A stretch of DNA of 64,000 nucleotides from Bacillus_I endophytica_A. Lineage in GTDB: Bacteria; Bacillota; Bacilli; Bacillales; Bacillaceae_H. Shown here one piece after another: positions 27,626-36,329 of the stretch. The notes under the pieces are model-generated. The model was not told the DNA's origin, did not search any database, and saw only the letters and a list, made by a program, of their open reading frames with translations. Position numbers and translations under genes: made by a program. Each line of letters begins with the position of its first letter. The first letter of the stretch is position 1. Location of the stretch: the NCBI RefSeq assembly GCF_026790145.1, contig NZ_JALAMS010000018.1, positions 1-64,000 of the forward strand, given 5' to 3'.

Positions 27626-28368
27626 CTTTGATTCCCTCCCATGGCACTCTGGATGTGAAGGATTCGATCAAAGAAGTCATTTTGACTTTGGTCACCTTTA
27701 TATAGCTCGTTTACGATTCCTCCATCACGCAAGAAGATAACTCGTTTACAGAAGCTTGCTGCATAGGAGTCGTGTGTAATCATAAGAATAGTCGTTTGAA
27801 ACGTTACATTTAAGCTCGCTAACTGTTCTAATAATTGTGTTGCTGATCTGGAATCAAGAGCGCCTGTAGGTTCATCTGCAAAGACAATTGCAGGATTTGT
27901 AATAATGGCACGTGCAGATGATGCCCGTTGCTTTTGACCACCAGAAACTTCTGTCGGGTATTTCTCCTGAATTTCTTCAATATTCAATGCCTGAATAACT
28001 GGTCTCAGCCGTCTTTCCATCTCATCCGTAGAAAATTTCCTTAATGAAAGGGGCAGAAGAATGTTCTCTTTAATCGTTAAAGTATCAAGCAAGTTGTAAT
28101 CTTGAAAGATGAAACCCATTCGTTCTTGGCGAAATGTGCGTAATGCTTTTTTGTTTAAATCTAACAAAGCTTGTTCTTCAAGCCAGACTTCCCCGCCAGA
28201 AAATTTATCAATCGTCGATAGCACATTCATTAGTGTTGTTTTTCCTGAACCAGAAGGCCCCATAATAGCTGTAAATTCACTCGAAGTTATGGTCAGGTCA
28301 ATATTTTTTAAAACCTGTGTCTTTCCATAGGATTTAGATAAATTTTTAGTTTGTAATACTTTTTTCAA
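27622..28368 (-). CDS. ABC transporter ATP-binding protein, BceA type
   Basis: A 248-residue ATPase: Walker A GPSGSGKTT, Q loop FIFQDYNLLD, signature SGGQKQRAS, Walker B IVFADEPTGALDS and the H loop ITHD. I chose TTG at 28368, preceded by AGGAGGAG with seven bases of spacing; longer upstream readings pass through the ribosome site. It pairs with the permease. The direct repeats ATTACAATTT at 28442 and 28458 upstream may be binding sites for the response regulator at 23969. Confidence 0.92.
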   Translation of the reverse strand: MKKVLQTKNLSKSYGKTQVLKNIDLTITSSEFTAIMGPSGSGKTTLMNVLSTIDKFSGGEVWLEEQALLDLNKKALRTFRQERMGFIFQDYNLLDTLTIKENILLPLSLRKFSTDEMERRLRPVIQALNIEEIQEKYPTEVSGGQKQRASSARAIITNPAIVFADEPTGALDSRSATQLLEQLASLNVTFQTTILMITHDSYAASFCKRVIFLRDGGIVNELYKGDQSQNDFFDRILHIQSAMGGNQR

Positions 28369-28441
28369 CGAAAATCTCCTCCTCATGTTACATACTATAA
28401 AATTCATCCTTTTCCCTACCATAGATGTAACAGGAAGTTAG

Positions 28442-28467
28442 ATTACAATTTTGTCACATTACAATTT
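28442..28467 (-). promoter_or_regulatory. Direct repeats upstream of the BceAB-type operon
   Basis: ATTACAATTT occurs twice, starting at 28442 and 28458, in the region before the ATPase gene. Tandem half-sites are the usual target of OmpR-type response regulators. Function inferred. Confidence 0.4.
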
Positions 28468-29432
28468 GAATATGTAAAATAAATGTTAGCGACTAGTGAA
28501 TGTAATAAATGGAATTCTTAAATCAATTTTCGAATGTCAACTAATACAAATTATACGTATATGATGAATATTATTTCTATGATAAAAAAATAATTATTAT
28601 ATATTTATATTATCCAGTGAGATCAGTGCTAAATCTTTATTATTTAGCACTTACATTATATTCTTAAGGAGATATCCTCTTTATGTTCCAGATAGTAAAA
28701 AGCACAAACTTGTTTCAGGACAACTTTTTTCATTTTTTTCCATTATAAACGAGCACAATGTTCATATCCATTAATTACCTTTTTACTCCATAAAAGGTGA
28801 ACACAAACATACGGTTCGTAAAGTGGACGTCCGTAAAAGTGTATGTTTACGGATAATTTAATTTTATAACCAATCTAGCATTTTTAAGTTCGTTTAATTT
28901 TTAAATTAAATTACGAACGTTCTTTTGAATACATCCATTTTTACGAACGTTTTTATTAATATAATAGAGAGTGAAACACAAAAAGAATATAAAAAGAGAA
29001 AATCGGGATACATGCATGTAGGGGGGCTGAGATTAAAATGAGGGTGTCAGCATCAATTTATGGATAAGGAGTTTATTCTCAAGACATTTTCATCGGCAAA
29101 CAAAGTGGAGAAAAAGTCAATGGGGAGCAGCACCAAATGATGAAACGGATGATTCGTATTGAATACTAATATTAGGATATCTAAGTGTTAGAAGGGTAAT
29201 TTGAAGTTTTTACGCCAGAATTTTTTTATCCTTTCTTACATTATCTTTCTCCTAGAATCAAAGTTTAACCTTAACTGCATTATGTTTTCTTTTTGTACGG
29301 TTAATGATATGATTTTCACGAGTCTGTTTGACTTGTGAATTTTTTTACACTTACAAAATACCTAAAAAAGAACTCTTTTATAGTATATAAATGATTCCAT
29401 CCTCTCTTAATCAACAATAGGAAGTGATACAA
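28468..29432. other. Intergenic, about 1 kb, with hairpin, repeat scrap and promoter-like leader
   Basis: Holds a perfect hairpin AGTGCTAAAT / ATTTAGCACT (about 28625-28650) without a T run; a damaged copy of the dispersed repeat (28686-28712); ACGAACGTT twice (about 28913 and 28945) ahead of a TATAAT (28970-28975); then GGGGGGCTGAGATT (29022-29035), similar to the first half of a thiamine (TPP) riboswitch but without the conserved second half. A broken short frame follows (RVSASIYG, stop, GVYSQDIFIGKQSGEKVNGE). No intact gene. Confidence 0.45.
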
Positions 29433-30194
29433 ATGGAGAAAACAAAGCAGCCTTATGGAACGGTTCTTATTAAAGCCTCCCATATCTTAGATTTTTTATC
29501 GAGTTGCGATGAACCGCAGTCTTTGAATATAATTGCCAAAGAAACTGGTCTAACGAATTCTACAGCTTTAAAAATACTAGACACTTTACTCATGATAGGC
29601 TATGTCCAAAAAAACGCCGAGTTAAAGAAATTTAGTCTCGGTTTATCAATTATTAAATATGCTAATAAATCAATAAATAATTTAGATATTAAAAAAATCG
29701 CACAACCGCATTTAGAAGAGTTACAAAGAGTAACGAATGAAACAGTTCACTTAGGTATTCAAGATAAAGATAGTATTATTTATATCACAAAAATAGAGAG
29801 TAAAAATCCTATATGTCTCTATTCAAAAGTTGGCAATAGTATTCCTATGTATTGTTCAGCAATGGGAAAAGCTATTTTGGCCTATTCATCAGATGAAGAA
29901 ATTCAAAATTATTTAGATCGTCAGCCATTAAATAAATTAACGAACAACACCATTACAAATAAGTCTGAATTTACGGAAGAGATTTTGAAGGTTAGGGAAA
30001 TGGGTTATGCTTATGATAATGCTGAACATGAAGAAGATGTATTTTGTATTGGAGCCTCTATTACTTTGAATAACAAAAAGTATGGGGCATTTAGTGTTAG
30101 TATTCCTAAATATAGACTGACGGAAGAGTTTCAAAAACAAATTATTGAAGCAATACAAATTTGTAAAAATAATATCTTAAACGATCTTCATTAA
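29433..30194 (+). CDS. IclR-family regulator (KdgR-like), first of two
   Basis: 253 residues. N-terminal winged helix: ASHILDFLSSCDEPQSLNII then AKETGLTNSTALKILDTL. The C-terminal IclR effector domain carries ETVHLGIQDKDSIIYITKIE, VGNSIPMYCSAMGKAILAY and GYAYDNAEHEEDVFCIGASI. ATG 29433 has AGGAAGTGA upstream. It sits at the left border of the pectin-degradation genes and converges with a second IclR gene. KdgR-type IclR proteins respond to 2-keto-3-deoxygluconate, which this cluster produces; the ligand here is inferred. Confidence 0.88.
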   Translation: MEKTKQPYGTVLIKASHILDFLSSCDEPQSLNIIAKETGLTNSTALKILDTLLMIGYVQKNAELKKFSLGLSIIKYANKSINNLDIKKIAQPHLEELQRVTNETVHLGIQDKDSIIYITKIESKNPICLYSKVGNSIPMYCSAMGKAILAYSSDEEIQNYLDRQPLNKLTNNTITNKSEFTEEILKVREMGYAYDNAEHEEDVFCIGASITLNNKKYGAFSVSIPKYRLTEEFQKQIIEAIQICKNNILNDLH

Positions 30195-30220
30195 CAGAGA
30201 ATGTGAATTAGAGTTAAATT

Positions 30221-30258
30221 TAGCCAAGGACTTCCTTATAGAAATCCTTGGCTTTTAT
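30221..30258. terminator. Bidirectional terminator between two convergent IclR genes
   Basis: AGCCAAGGA (30222-30230) pairs with TCCTTGGCT (30245-30253), followed by a T run on the plus strand. Confidence 0.8.
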
Positions 30259-30293
30259 ATGTTTTTAAATTCTTTGTTATAACATAAGAAAAC

Positions 30294-31067
30294 TTAGTTT
30301 ATATAACCTAGTTTCTTGGAGATGTGCTCACTGCATTCTTTGGCATATTTTCCGTAGATGTTGATTTCTTCTTCTGGAAAGCGAAGTGTTGGCACAGAAA
30401 TACTGAGGGCACCAACTACATTCTTAGAAAAGTCAAAAATGGGAGCTGCCACACATCGTATTCCAATTTCAGTTTCTTCATTATCAATTGCGTATCCATT
30501 TTCCCTTATTGATACTAATTGATCTAGAAAATCATCAATTTTTGTAATCGTGTAAGGGGTATTTTGCACAATTTCACTTTTATTCCATACATCTATTACT
30601 TTTTCCTTATTAGAAAATGCAAGAATGGCTTTCCCTACAGCTGTACGATACATCGGATTCTTCTTTCCTATCCATGTATGCATTCTTATTGTGTTAGTAG
30701 ATTCAACTTTATGTATATAGACGATTTCAGTTCCTTCTTCAACAACAAGATGAATTGTTTCCTTTGTTAATTGAGCCAATTTTTCAAGATCAGGTTTTGC
30801 CTCCTCTAATAAATCAAGGTCTTGTATTCTTTTATTACCCATTTCGAATAATTTGAAGGTACATCTGTATTTATTTGAATCTTTTACTTGTTCAATATAT
30901 CCGTTACTCACAAGCGTTGATACTAATCGATACACTGTTGTTTTATTTAAATTTAAAGATTTACATATATCAGTAATACCAATTTGATTGTGTTGAGACA
31001 CGATTCCTAAAATCGCTAACGCTCTATCAACAGATTGAACGGTGTCACTCTTAATCAATATTGCCAC
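30294..31067 (-). CDS. IclR-family regulator (KdgR-like), second of two
   Basis: 257 residues from a GTG start at 31067 with only a weak ribosome site. Helix-turn-helix in ITDICKSLNLNKTTVYRLVS, effector domain with ETIHLVVEEGTEIVYIHKVE, MYRTAVGKAILAF and GIRCVAAPIFDFSKNVVGA. It is transcribed away from the GH105/transporter operon, with the promoter and operator-like palindromes between them, so it is the best candidate for the repressor of that operon. It is a diverged paralogue of the gene at 29433. Confidence 0.88.
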   Translation of the reverse strand: MAILIKSDTVQSVDRALAILGIVSQHNQIGITDICKSLNLNKTTVYRLVSTLVSNGYIEQVKDSNKYRCTFKLFEMGNKRIQDLDLLEEAKPDLEKLAQLTKETIHLVVEEGTEIVYIHKVESTNTIRMHTWIGKKNPMYRTAVGKAILAFSNKEKVIDVWNKSEIVQNTPYTITKIDDFLDQLVSIRENGYAIDNEETEIGIRCVAAPIFDFSKNVVGALSISVPTLRFPEEEINIYGKYAKECSEHISKKLGYIN

Positions 31068-31634
31068 ATCCCATAATAGATAATTTGTTTAACGTTATTA
31101 TTAATTATAGAGGTTTCCTACTTAAAAATCTATTACTCATTATACAATGGGAAAAGGGAGTATTTATTTCAAAAAATCAGATCTCCATATAAAAAAGTCA
31201 AATGATTAATGAATTCATAATTATAAAACCCAAAAAATATCCACATTATGATGATTTAATACAAAAATATAAAGTGATAAAATTGTCTATTTTGATTTGT
31301 TTATAGTTGTTATATGTGTTTATATCTTTGTTTTTTGTGTATAATCTTTTGAAAATATGAAAAACATATTGATATTTAATAATACTTTTCGTATAATGAA
31401 ATAAGAATTCACAATGTGAAAAAAAGGTTGATTAATAAATTATAGTAATCTAGAGTAAAAGATAAGCATGAAGTATTATAATTGAAAGCGCGTTCAATAT
31501 TTCAGACAAATATTCTTATTTATTTCATAATTGTGAATCCCGATACTTTTTGTAGAGAGCAAAACGAGTAAAGAGATAGGTCAAACTATGAAAAGTATGA
31601 GAGGTATAATTTATTTTTGCTTGGAGGGAACAGC
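31068..31634. promoter_or_regulatory. Promoter region of the pectin operon with operator-like palindromes and a cre site
   Basis: TTGATA (31369-31374), a 17-base spacer and TATAAT (31392-31397) form a good sigma-A promoter. The perfect palindrome TTCACAATGTGAA (31408-31420) lies just past the expected start, and a related TTCATAATTGTGAA is at 31524-31537; both could bind an IclR protein. TGAAAGCGCGTTCA (31483-31496) fits the CcpA cre consensus with one mismatch. Confidence 0.65.
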
Positions 31635-32738
31635 ATGATTCAAAATAAAGCATTTATTGAAAAAGAAGAAGTAATAAGCTATATCAATTTACTAATGAAT
31701 AATCTTTCACAGATTAAAGATAATACTGGGGAATTTTTGCTGCATTTTGATGACGTAGTCGTAGATGACAAGAGTTGGGCAATGTGGAATTGGCCGCAAG
31801 GTGTAGGATTATATGGAATACATAAATATTCAAGACTATCAGGCGATCAAAAAGCTTTAAAGATTGTAACAGATTGGTTTAAAGATAGATTTGAAGAAGG
31901 AGTTCCACCTAAAAATGTAAATACAATGGCTCCGCTTTTAACATTGGCCTTTCTATATGAAGAAACAAAGGATAAATCACTTATTCCTCATCTTGAAGAG
32001 TGGGCAGAATGGGTAATGCATGATATGCCACGTACAAAAGAAAACGGACTGCAACATATGACATATGGTCCGGAAAATAAAAACCAGCTATGGGATGATA
32101 CGTTAATGATGACTGTATTACCATTAGCAAAGATAGGTATGCTTTTCAATAAACAAGAGTATATAGAAGAAGCTAAAAAACAATTCTTAATACACATTAA
32201 ATATTTAAGTGATCGAAAAACAGGATTATGGTTCCATGGATGGACGTTTGAAGGAAATCACAACTATGCAGAAGCCCTATGGGGAAGAGGGAACTGTTGG
32301 ATTACCATTTCAATTCCGGAAATTATAGAAATATTAGAGTTAAAAGAAGGGGATTTCTTTAGAGAATTCTTGATTGATACATTAAAGAGACAAGTAGAAA
32401 CATTGGCTCAGTATCAAGATGAAAGCGGTTTATGGCATACACTAATTAATGATAAAACATCTTATCTTGAAGCCTCTGCCACAGCAGGGTTTGCATATGG
32501 AATTTTAAAATCTGTTCATAAAGGCTATATAAGCCAAGAATATAAGGAAGTTGCTTATAAAGCTATTCAAGGAATGCTGAGAGAAGTAAATGAAGATGGA
32601 GCTTTACAAAAAGTTTCAGTTGGAACAGGTATGGGAGATAGCTTAGATTTTTATAAGGAAATTAAAATAACAACAATGCCGTATGGACAGTCATTAGCAG
32701 TTCTCTGCTTAGCTGAATTTTTATATTCCTATAGTTAA
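31635..32738 (+). CDS. Unsaturated rhamnogalacturonyl hydrolase, GH88/GH105 (YteR/YesR-like)
   Basis: 367 residues, no signal peptide, so it is cytoplasmic. The (alpha/alpha)6-barrel glycoside hydrolase family 105 pattern is clear: MWNWPQGVGLYGI, LWDDTLMMTVLPLAKIG with the acidic catalytic Asp, GLWFHGWTFEGNHNYAEALW and GRGNCWITISIPEI. Family members add water to the unsaturated uronic acid at the non-reducing end of rhamnogalacturonan or pectin fragments, releasing it from rhamnose. ATG 31635 has GGAGGG upstream. It heads the pectin cluster and is probably controlled by an IclR repressor and CcpA. Its products are the inputs of the uronate and rhamnose pathways encoded downstream. Confidence 0.9.
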   Translation: MIQNKAFIEKEEVISYINLLMNNLSQIKDNTGEFLLHFDDVVVDDKSWAMWNWPQGVGLYGIHKYSRLSGDQKALKIVTDWFKDRFEEGVPPKNVNTMAPLLTLAFLYEETKDKSLIPHLEEWAEWVMHDMPRTKENGLQHMTYGPENKNQLWDDTLMMTVLPLAKIGMLFNKQEYIEEAKKQFLIHIKYLSDRKTGLWFHGWTFEGNHNYAEALWGRGNCWITISIPEIIEILELKEGDFFREFLIDTLKRQVETLAQYQDESGLWHTLINDKTSYLEASATAGFAYGILKSVHKGYISQEYKEVAYKAIQGMLREVNEDGALQKVSVGTGMGDSLDFYKEIKITTMPYGQSLAVLCLAEFLYSYS

Positions 32739-32858
32739 TTACAAGGGGGCATTACGAATACTCATTAGAAGTGTAACACTTCATGAGTATTCGTAATTTA
32801 ACTATAGAAAGTCAATTTTATTATTAAATTGAAAGTAGATATTCAGTTCACATCTATA

Positions 32859-32872
32859 TGAAAGCGCTTCTA
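32859..32872 (+). promoter_or_regulatory. cre-like site before the sugar transporter
   Basis: TGAAAGCGCTTCTA matches the CcpA operator consensus apart from its last positions. It lies 19 bases before the transporter start, where CcpA binding would repress. Confidence 0.6.
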
Positions 32873-32891
32873 ATATATGACGGGAGAGAAA

Positions 32892-34445
32892 ATGGGGATG
32901 GAGAAGAGACAGATAAAACTTGTTAATTATTTAGCGTATGGATCCACCGATTTTTTAGGTGCAGGTGCTTTTGCTTTAACAGCAGCTTGGCTATTGTATT
33001 TCTACACAACATTTTGTGGGCTAACCCCAGTTCAAGCTGGATCTATTTTTGCAATTGCTCGTTTTGTCGATGCTATAGCAGCTCCGGTAATGGGCTATAT
33101 AACAGATAACTTTCATAAAACTAAACTCGGAAAGAAATTTGGAAGAAGAAGATTCTTTCTATTGATTTCCATTCCTTTAGTGCTTTGTTATTCCTTAATT
33201 TGGGTCAGCGGAATGAGTTATTGGTACTACTTACTTACATATATCGCCTTTGAAATTGTGTATACAATGGTGTTAATTCCTTATGAAACATTAGCATCAG
33301 AAATGACGACAGATTTTAAAAAGCGTGCAAAGTTCACTGGTGCCAGAATGTTTACCGCTCAGCTATCAGCCGTATTTGCTGCATTTATTCCAGGAAGGCT
33401 AGTTGAAGCGTTAGGAAAAGATGATCCTATGACTTTCCTTTATGCAGGAACCATCTTTACAGTCATTTTTGTTTGTGTATTAACATTTGTTTACAAATTC
33501 ACATGGGAAAGACCTTTAGAGGATATATTAAATGAAGAAGTGCAAGAAGAAAAAATTCCATTTTTTGAAAATGTAAAAAAGGTATATATAGATCTAATCT
33601 CAACTTTAAGAGTCAGAGTGTTCAGGCAACATTTAGGGATGTATTTAGGGGCTTATCTAAGCCAAGATATCTTTAATGCAGTCTTTACGTATTTCATTGT
33701 TTTTTCACTTTCACAAGATGCAGTTGCAGCTTCCAATTTAATGACAGTTATGTATCTGCTGCAAATCTTTGGGGTATGGATGGCTATGACTATAACTTTA
33801 AAATTAAATCCAGCTCCAGCATATAGAGTCGCAATTTCTCTGTTTATGATAGGTGTCATTGGATACTTAGTTGTTTATTATGCTAATCCGTCCAATTTGA
33901 TGGTAATGTTGTTCATTTTGATAGGTATAGCGGGCCTTGGAAGAGGTGGATTAAACTTTATTCCTTGGAACAACTATCCTTTTATTCCAGATGTAGATGA
34001 AGTTCTTACAGGGCAAAGAAGAGAAGGCGTATTTGCAGGTATGATGACATTTATACGCAAAGCTTCTCAAGCACTTGCTGTGTTCCTTGTTAGTTTTATT
34101 CTACAAGAAGCTGGTTTTGTTTCAGGAAAAGATGTTCAATCAGCTTCAGCACTTAATGCTATCGTGGCAATTTTAACAATAGGAACCTTAATTTTTCTTG
34201 TTGGAGGTTTTTTAATCTCTTACAGATACAAGTTAACAAAAGAGAATCATACGATTTTATTAAATGAGATTAGCAGGTTGAAAAGTGGGGGTTCTATGAG
34301 TCACGTTGACGCTACTGCGCGTAAAGTGGTTGAACAATTATCAGGGTGGCAGTATGAAAAGCTTTGGGGAAACAATCCAGTTGGATATAAAAATAGGATT
34401 GCTTATAAAAATCTTCAAGATAAAAAGAAGTCAAAAACAAGTTAA
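32892..34445 (+). CDS. MFS/GPH-type sugar transporter, likely for oligogalacturonides
   Basis: 517 residues with twelve predicted membrane helices and the GPH (glycoside-pentoside-hexuronide) family marks: the loop DNFHKTKLGKKFGRRRFFLL after helix 2, and RGGLNFIPWNNYPFIPDVDE late in the protein. The C-terminal cytoplasmic tail is about 70 residues. GGGAG precedes ATG 32892; an ATG at 32898 is possible. Its place after a GH105 hydrolase and before uronate catabolic genes suggests uptake of unsaturated (rhamno)galacturonides; this is inferred from context. Confidence 0.88.
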   Translation: MGMEKRQIKLVNYLAYGSTDFLGAGAFALTAAWLLYFYTTFCGLTPVQAGSIFAIARFVDAIAAPVMGYITDNFHKTKLGKKFGRRRFFLLISIPLVLCYSLIWVSGMSYWYYLLTYIAFEIVYTMVLIPYETLASEMTTDFKKRAKFTGARMFTAQLSAVFAAFIPGRLVEALGKDDPMTFLYAGTIFTVIFVCVLTFVYKFTWERPLEDILNEEVQEEKIPFFENVKKVYIDLISTLRVRVFRQHLGMYLGAYLSQDIFNAVFTYFIVFSLSQDAVAASNLMTVMYLLQIFGVWMAMTITLKLNPAPAYRVAISLFMIGVIGYLVVYYANPSNLMVMLFILIGIAGLGRGGLNFIPWNNYPFIPDVDEVLTGQRREGVFAGMMTFIRKASQALAVFLVSFILQEAGFVSGKDVQSASALNAIVAILTIGTLIFLVGGFLISYRYKLTKENHTILLNEISRLKSGGSMSHVDATARKVVEQLSGWQYEKLWGNNPVGYKNRIAYKNLQDKKKSKTS

Positions 34446-34502
34446 ACAACCGTTTTTAATGTGAAATTCCATTATAGAAGCTTTAAATAGACTCATTAAT
34501 GA

Positions 34503-34579
34503 TTGAAATTTCAAATAGTTTCATATATAATTAGAATTGTTAATTTCCAAATAAGAAATTATATTTCTTATTTGGAAAT
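34503..34579 (+). promoter_or_regulatory. Operator-like palindromes before kdgA
   Basis: A perfect 17-bp inverted repeat ATTTCCAAATAAGAAAT (34543-34559) / ATTTCTTATTTGGAAAT (34563-34579) with a 3-base loop, and just upstream the palindrome TTGAAATTTCAA (34503-34514). The arms hold ATTTCCA and TGGAAAT, the half sites of the classical IclR operator. It could be an IclR-type binding site, or a hairpin between the transporter gene and kdgA. Confidence 0.55.
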
Positions 34580-34614
34580 ACTGATATCCTATTTCTCTGG
34601 AGGATGACTCAAAA

Positions 34615-35253
34615 ATGAATATATTATCTAAACTTTCTGATTGTGGAGTAGTTGCAGTTGTAAGAGGTGATTCAACAGAAGAAGCTATCCGTATTTCTGA
34701 AGCATGTATAAAAGGAGGCATAAAGGGTATCGAAGTTACATTTACTGTTCAAGATGCAGATACCGTGATCAAAGAGCTGGTCTCTATCTATGATAACAAT
34801 GACAATGTCATTATCGGTGCGGGAACAGTGCTTGATGCCCAAACGGCACGTATTGCAATTTTGGCTGGGGCTGAGTTTATTGTAAGTCCAAGCTTTGATA
34901 AAGAAACGGCAAAACTATGCAACTTATATAAAGTTCCTTACATGCCTGGTTGCATGACAATTACGGAAATGAAAACTGCATTAGAATATGGTGCAGACAT
35001 TGTGAAATTATTCCCAGGAAGCGCCTTTGGTCCTGATTTTGTTAAAGCAGTAAAGGCACCACTTCCTCAAGTCAATATTATGCCAACAGGAGGTGTAAAC
35101 TTAGAAAATATTAAAGAATGGATTCAAAATGGTTGTACGGCTGTAGGAGTAGGAGGCAATTTGATTGCTCCAGCGAAAACAGGGGACTTTGAACAAATTA
35201 CCTTACTTGCTCGTCAGTATGTAGAAAAAGTGCAAGAGGCAAGGGTGGGGTAA
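34615..35253 (+). CDS. kdgA: 2-keto-3-deoxy-6-phosphogluconate (KDPG) aldolase
   Basis: 212 residues of the KDPG/KHG aldolase family, which splits KDPG into pyruvate and glyceraldehyde-3-phosphate. Seen: VVAVVRGDS at the start, GIEVTFTVQDADTVI with the catalytic Glu, GAGTVLDAQTA, PGCMTITEM, and IVKLFPGSAFGPDFVKA with the Schiff-base Lys, then PTGGVNLENI. CTCTGGAGGATG precedes the ATG. Last enzymatic step of the uronate pathway. Its stop overlaps the start of the kinase gene by one base. Confidence 0.95.
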   Translation: MNILSKLSDCGVVAVVRGDSTEEAIRISEACIKGGIKGIEVTFTVQDADTVIKELVSIYDNNDNVIIGAGTVLDAQTARIAILAGAEFIVSPSFDKETAKLCNLYKVPYMPGCMTITEMKTALEYGADIVKLFPGSAFGPDFVKAVKAPLPQVNIMPTGGVNLENIKEWIQNGCTAVGVGGNLIAPAKTGDFEQITLLARQYVEKVQEARVG

Positions 35254-36269
35254 TGATGAAAAAAGTGGTAACACTTGGTGAGATTATGCTTCGTCTTTCT
35301 ACTAATACTGGAGAGCGTCTTTGGCAGTCAGATAAGTTGACAATGCACTATGGAGGCGGAGAAGCAAATGTGGGAATTTCACTTTCCCATTTTGGACACG
35401 ATGTTTACTTCGTTAGTAAAGTACCAGATAATGCGCTTGGCCGTGGAGTTAATCGTCATCTCCAATCTCATGGAGTTTATACGGATTATGTTCTAACAGG
35501 GGGAGAAAGGTTAGGCACTTATTATCTAGAGCGTGGTATAGGAGAACGGAGTCCGAAGGTGATGTACGATCGGAAATACTCTAGTTTTTCTACTTTAACA
35601 ATAGCAGAGCTGGATTTAGAAGAAATTTTTCATGAAGCAACACTATTTCATGTTTCAGGAATCACTTTAGCCCTGTCTCCTAGTTTACGAGAATTAACTC
35701 TTCTAGCTTTAAAGAAGGCGAAAGAAAAAGGGATAAAAACAAGCTTTGATTTTAATTATCGTGCAACTCTTTGGAGTCATAAAGAAGCGTCTGAATCAAT
35801 TCAGTCTCTCTTACCTTATATAGACATTTGTTTTTGCGGGGAATTGGATGCGATTCATTTACTTTCAATAGAGAAAGCAGAAGATTCTTTATCAGAAACA
35901 GAAAGACTTAAATACTATTACGATAGAATCAAAGAAATGTATCCGAATATTCAGTATATGAGTTCAACTTTCCGTCATGTTATTTCCGCTTCAGTAAATA
36001 CATTGCAAGGGAATTTGTATGGGGATGGAAAGTTGCATCAAAGTAGGGTCCATCATATCGACCAAATTATTGATCGAGTTGGCGGGGGAGATGCATTTGC
36101 AGCAGGTGTACTTCATGGAATAATCAATCAATTACCTTTACAACAAATCATTTCATTTGCAACAGCTGCTTCGGCGTTGAAGCATACGGTTCATGGTGAC
36201 TGTAATGCTTTTTCTGAAGAAGAGATTTTAGAATTTGTAGCTAATGAAAGAGGAAAGATTGTTCGATAA
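35253..36269 (+). CDS. kdgK: 2-keto-3-deoxygluconate kinase (PfkB family)
   Basis: 338 residues of the ribokinase/PfkB family: YGGGEANVGISLSHFG near the N terminus, DFNYRATLW (substrate region) and the ATP/anion-hole motif IDRVGGGDAFAAGVLHG with the catalytic Asp. The product KDPG feeds the aldolase just upstream. ATG at 35253 overlaps the aldolase stop, with GGGTGGGG as ribosome site; a second ATG three bases on is also possible. The kinase step of the pectin/uronate route. Confidence 0.93.
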   Translation: MMKKVVTLGEIMLRLSTNTGERLWQSDKLTMHYGGGEANVGISLSHFGHDVYFVSKVPDNALGRGVNRHLQSHGVYTDYVLTGGERLGTYYLERGIGERSPKVMYDRKYSSFSTLTIAELDLEEIFHEATLFHVSGITLALSPSLRELTLLALKKAKEKGIKTSFDFNYRATLWSHKEASESIQSLLPYIDICFCGELDAIHLLSIEKAEDSLSETERLKYYYDRIKEMYPNIQYMSSTFRHVISASVNTLQGNLYGDGKLHQSRVHHIDQIIDRVGGGDAFAAGVLHGIINQLPLQQIISFATAASALKHTVHGDCNAFSEEEILEFVANERGKIVR

Positions 36270-36329
36270 GAAGAGAATTAAAAATTTTATGACTAAAAAA
36301 CGATATTAAATGATAAAGGAGAATGAATA

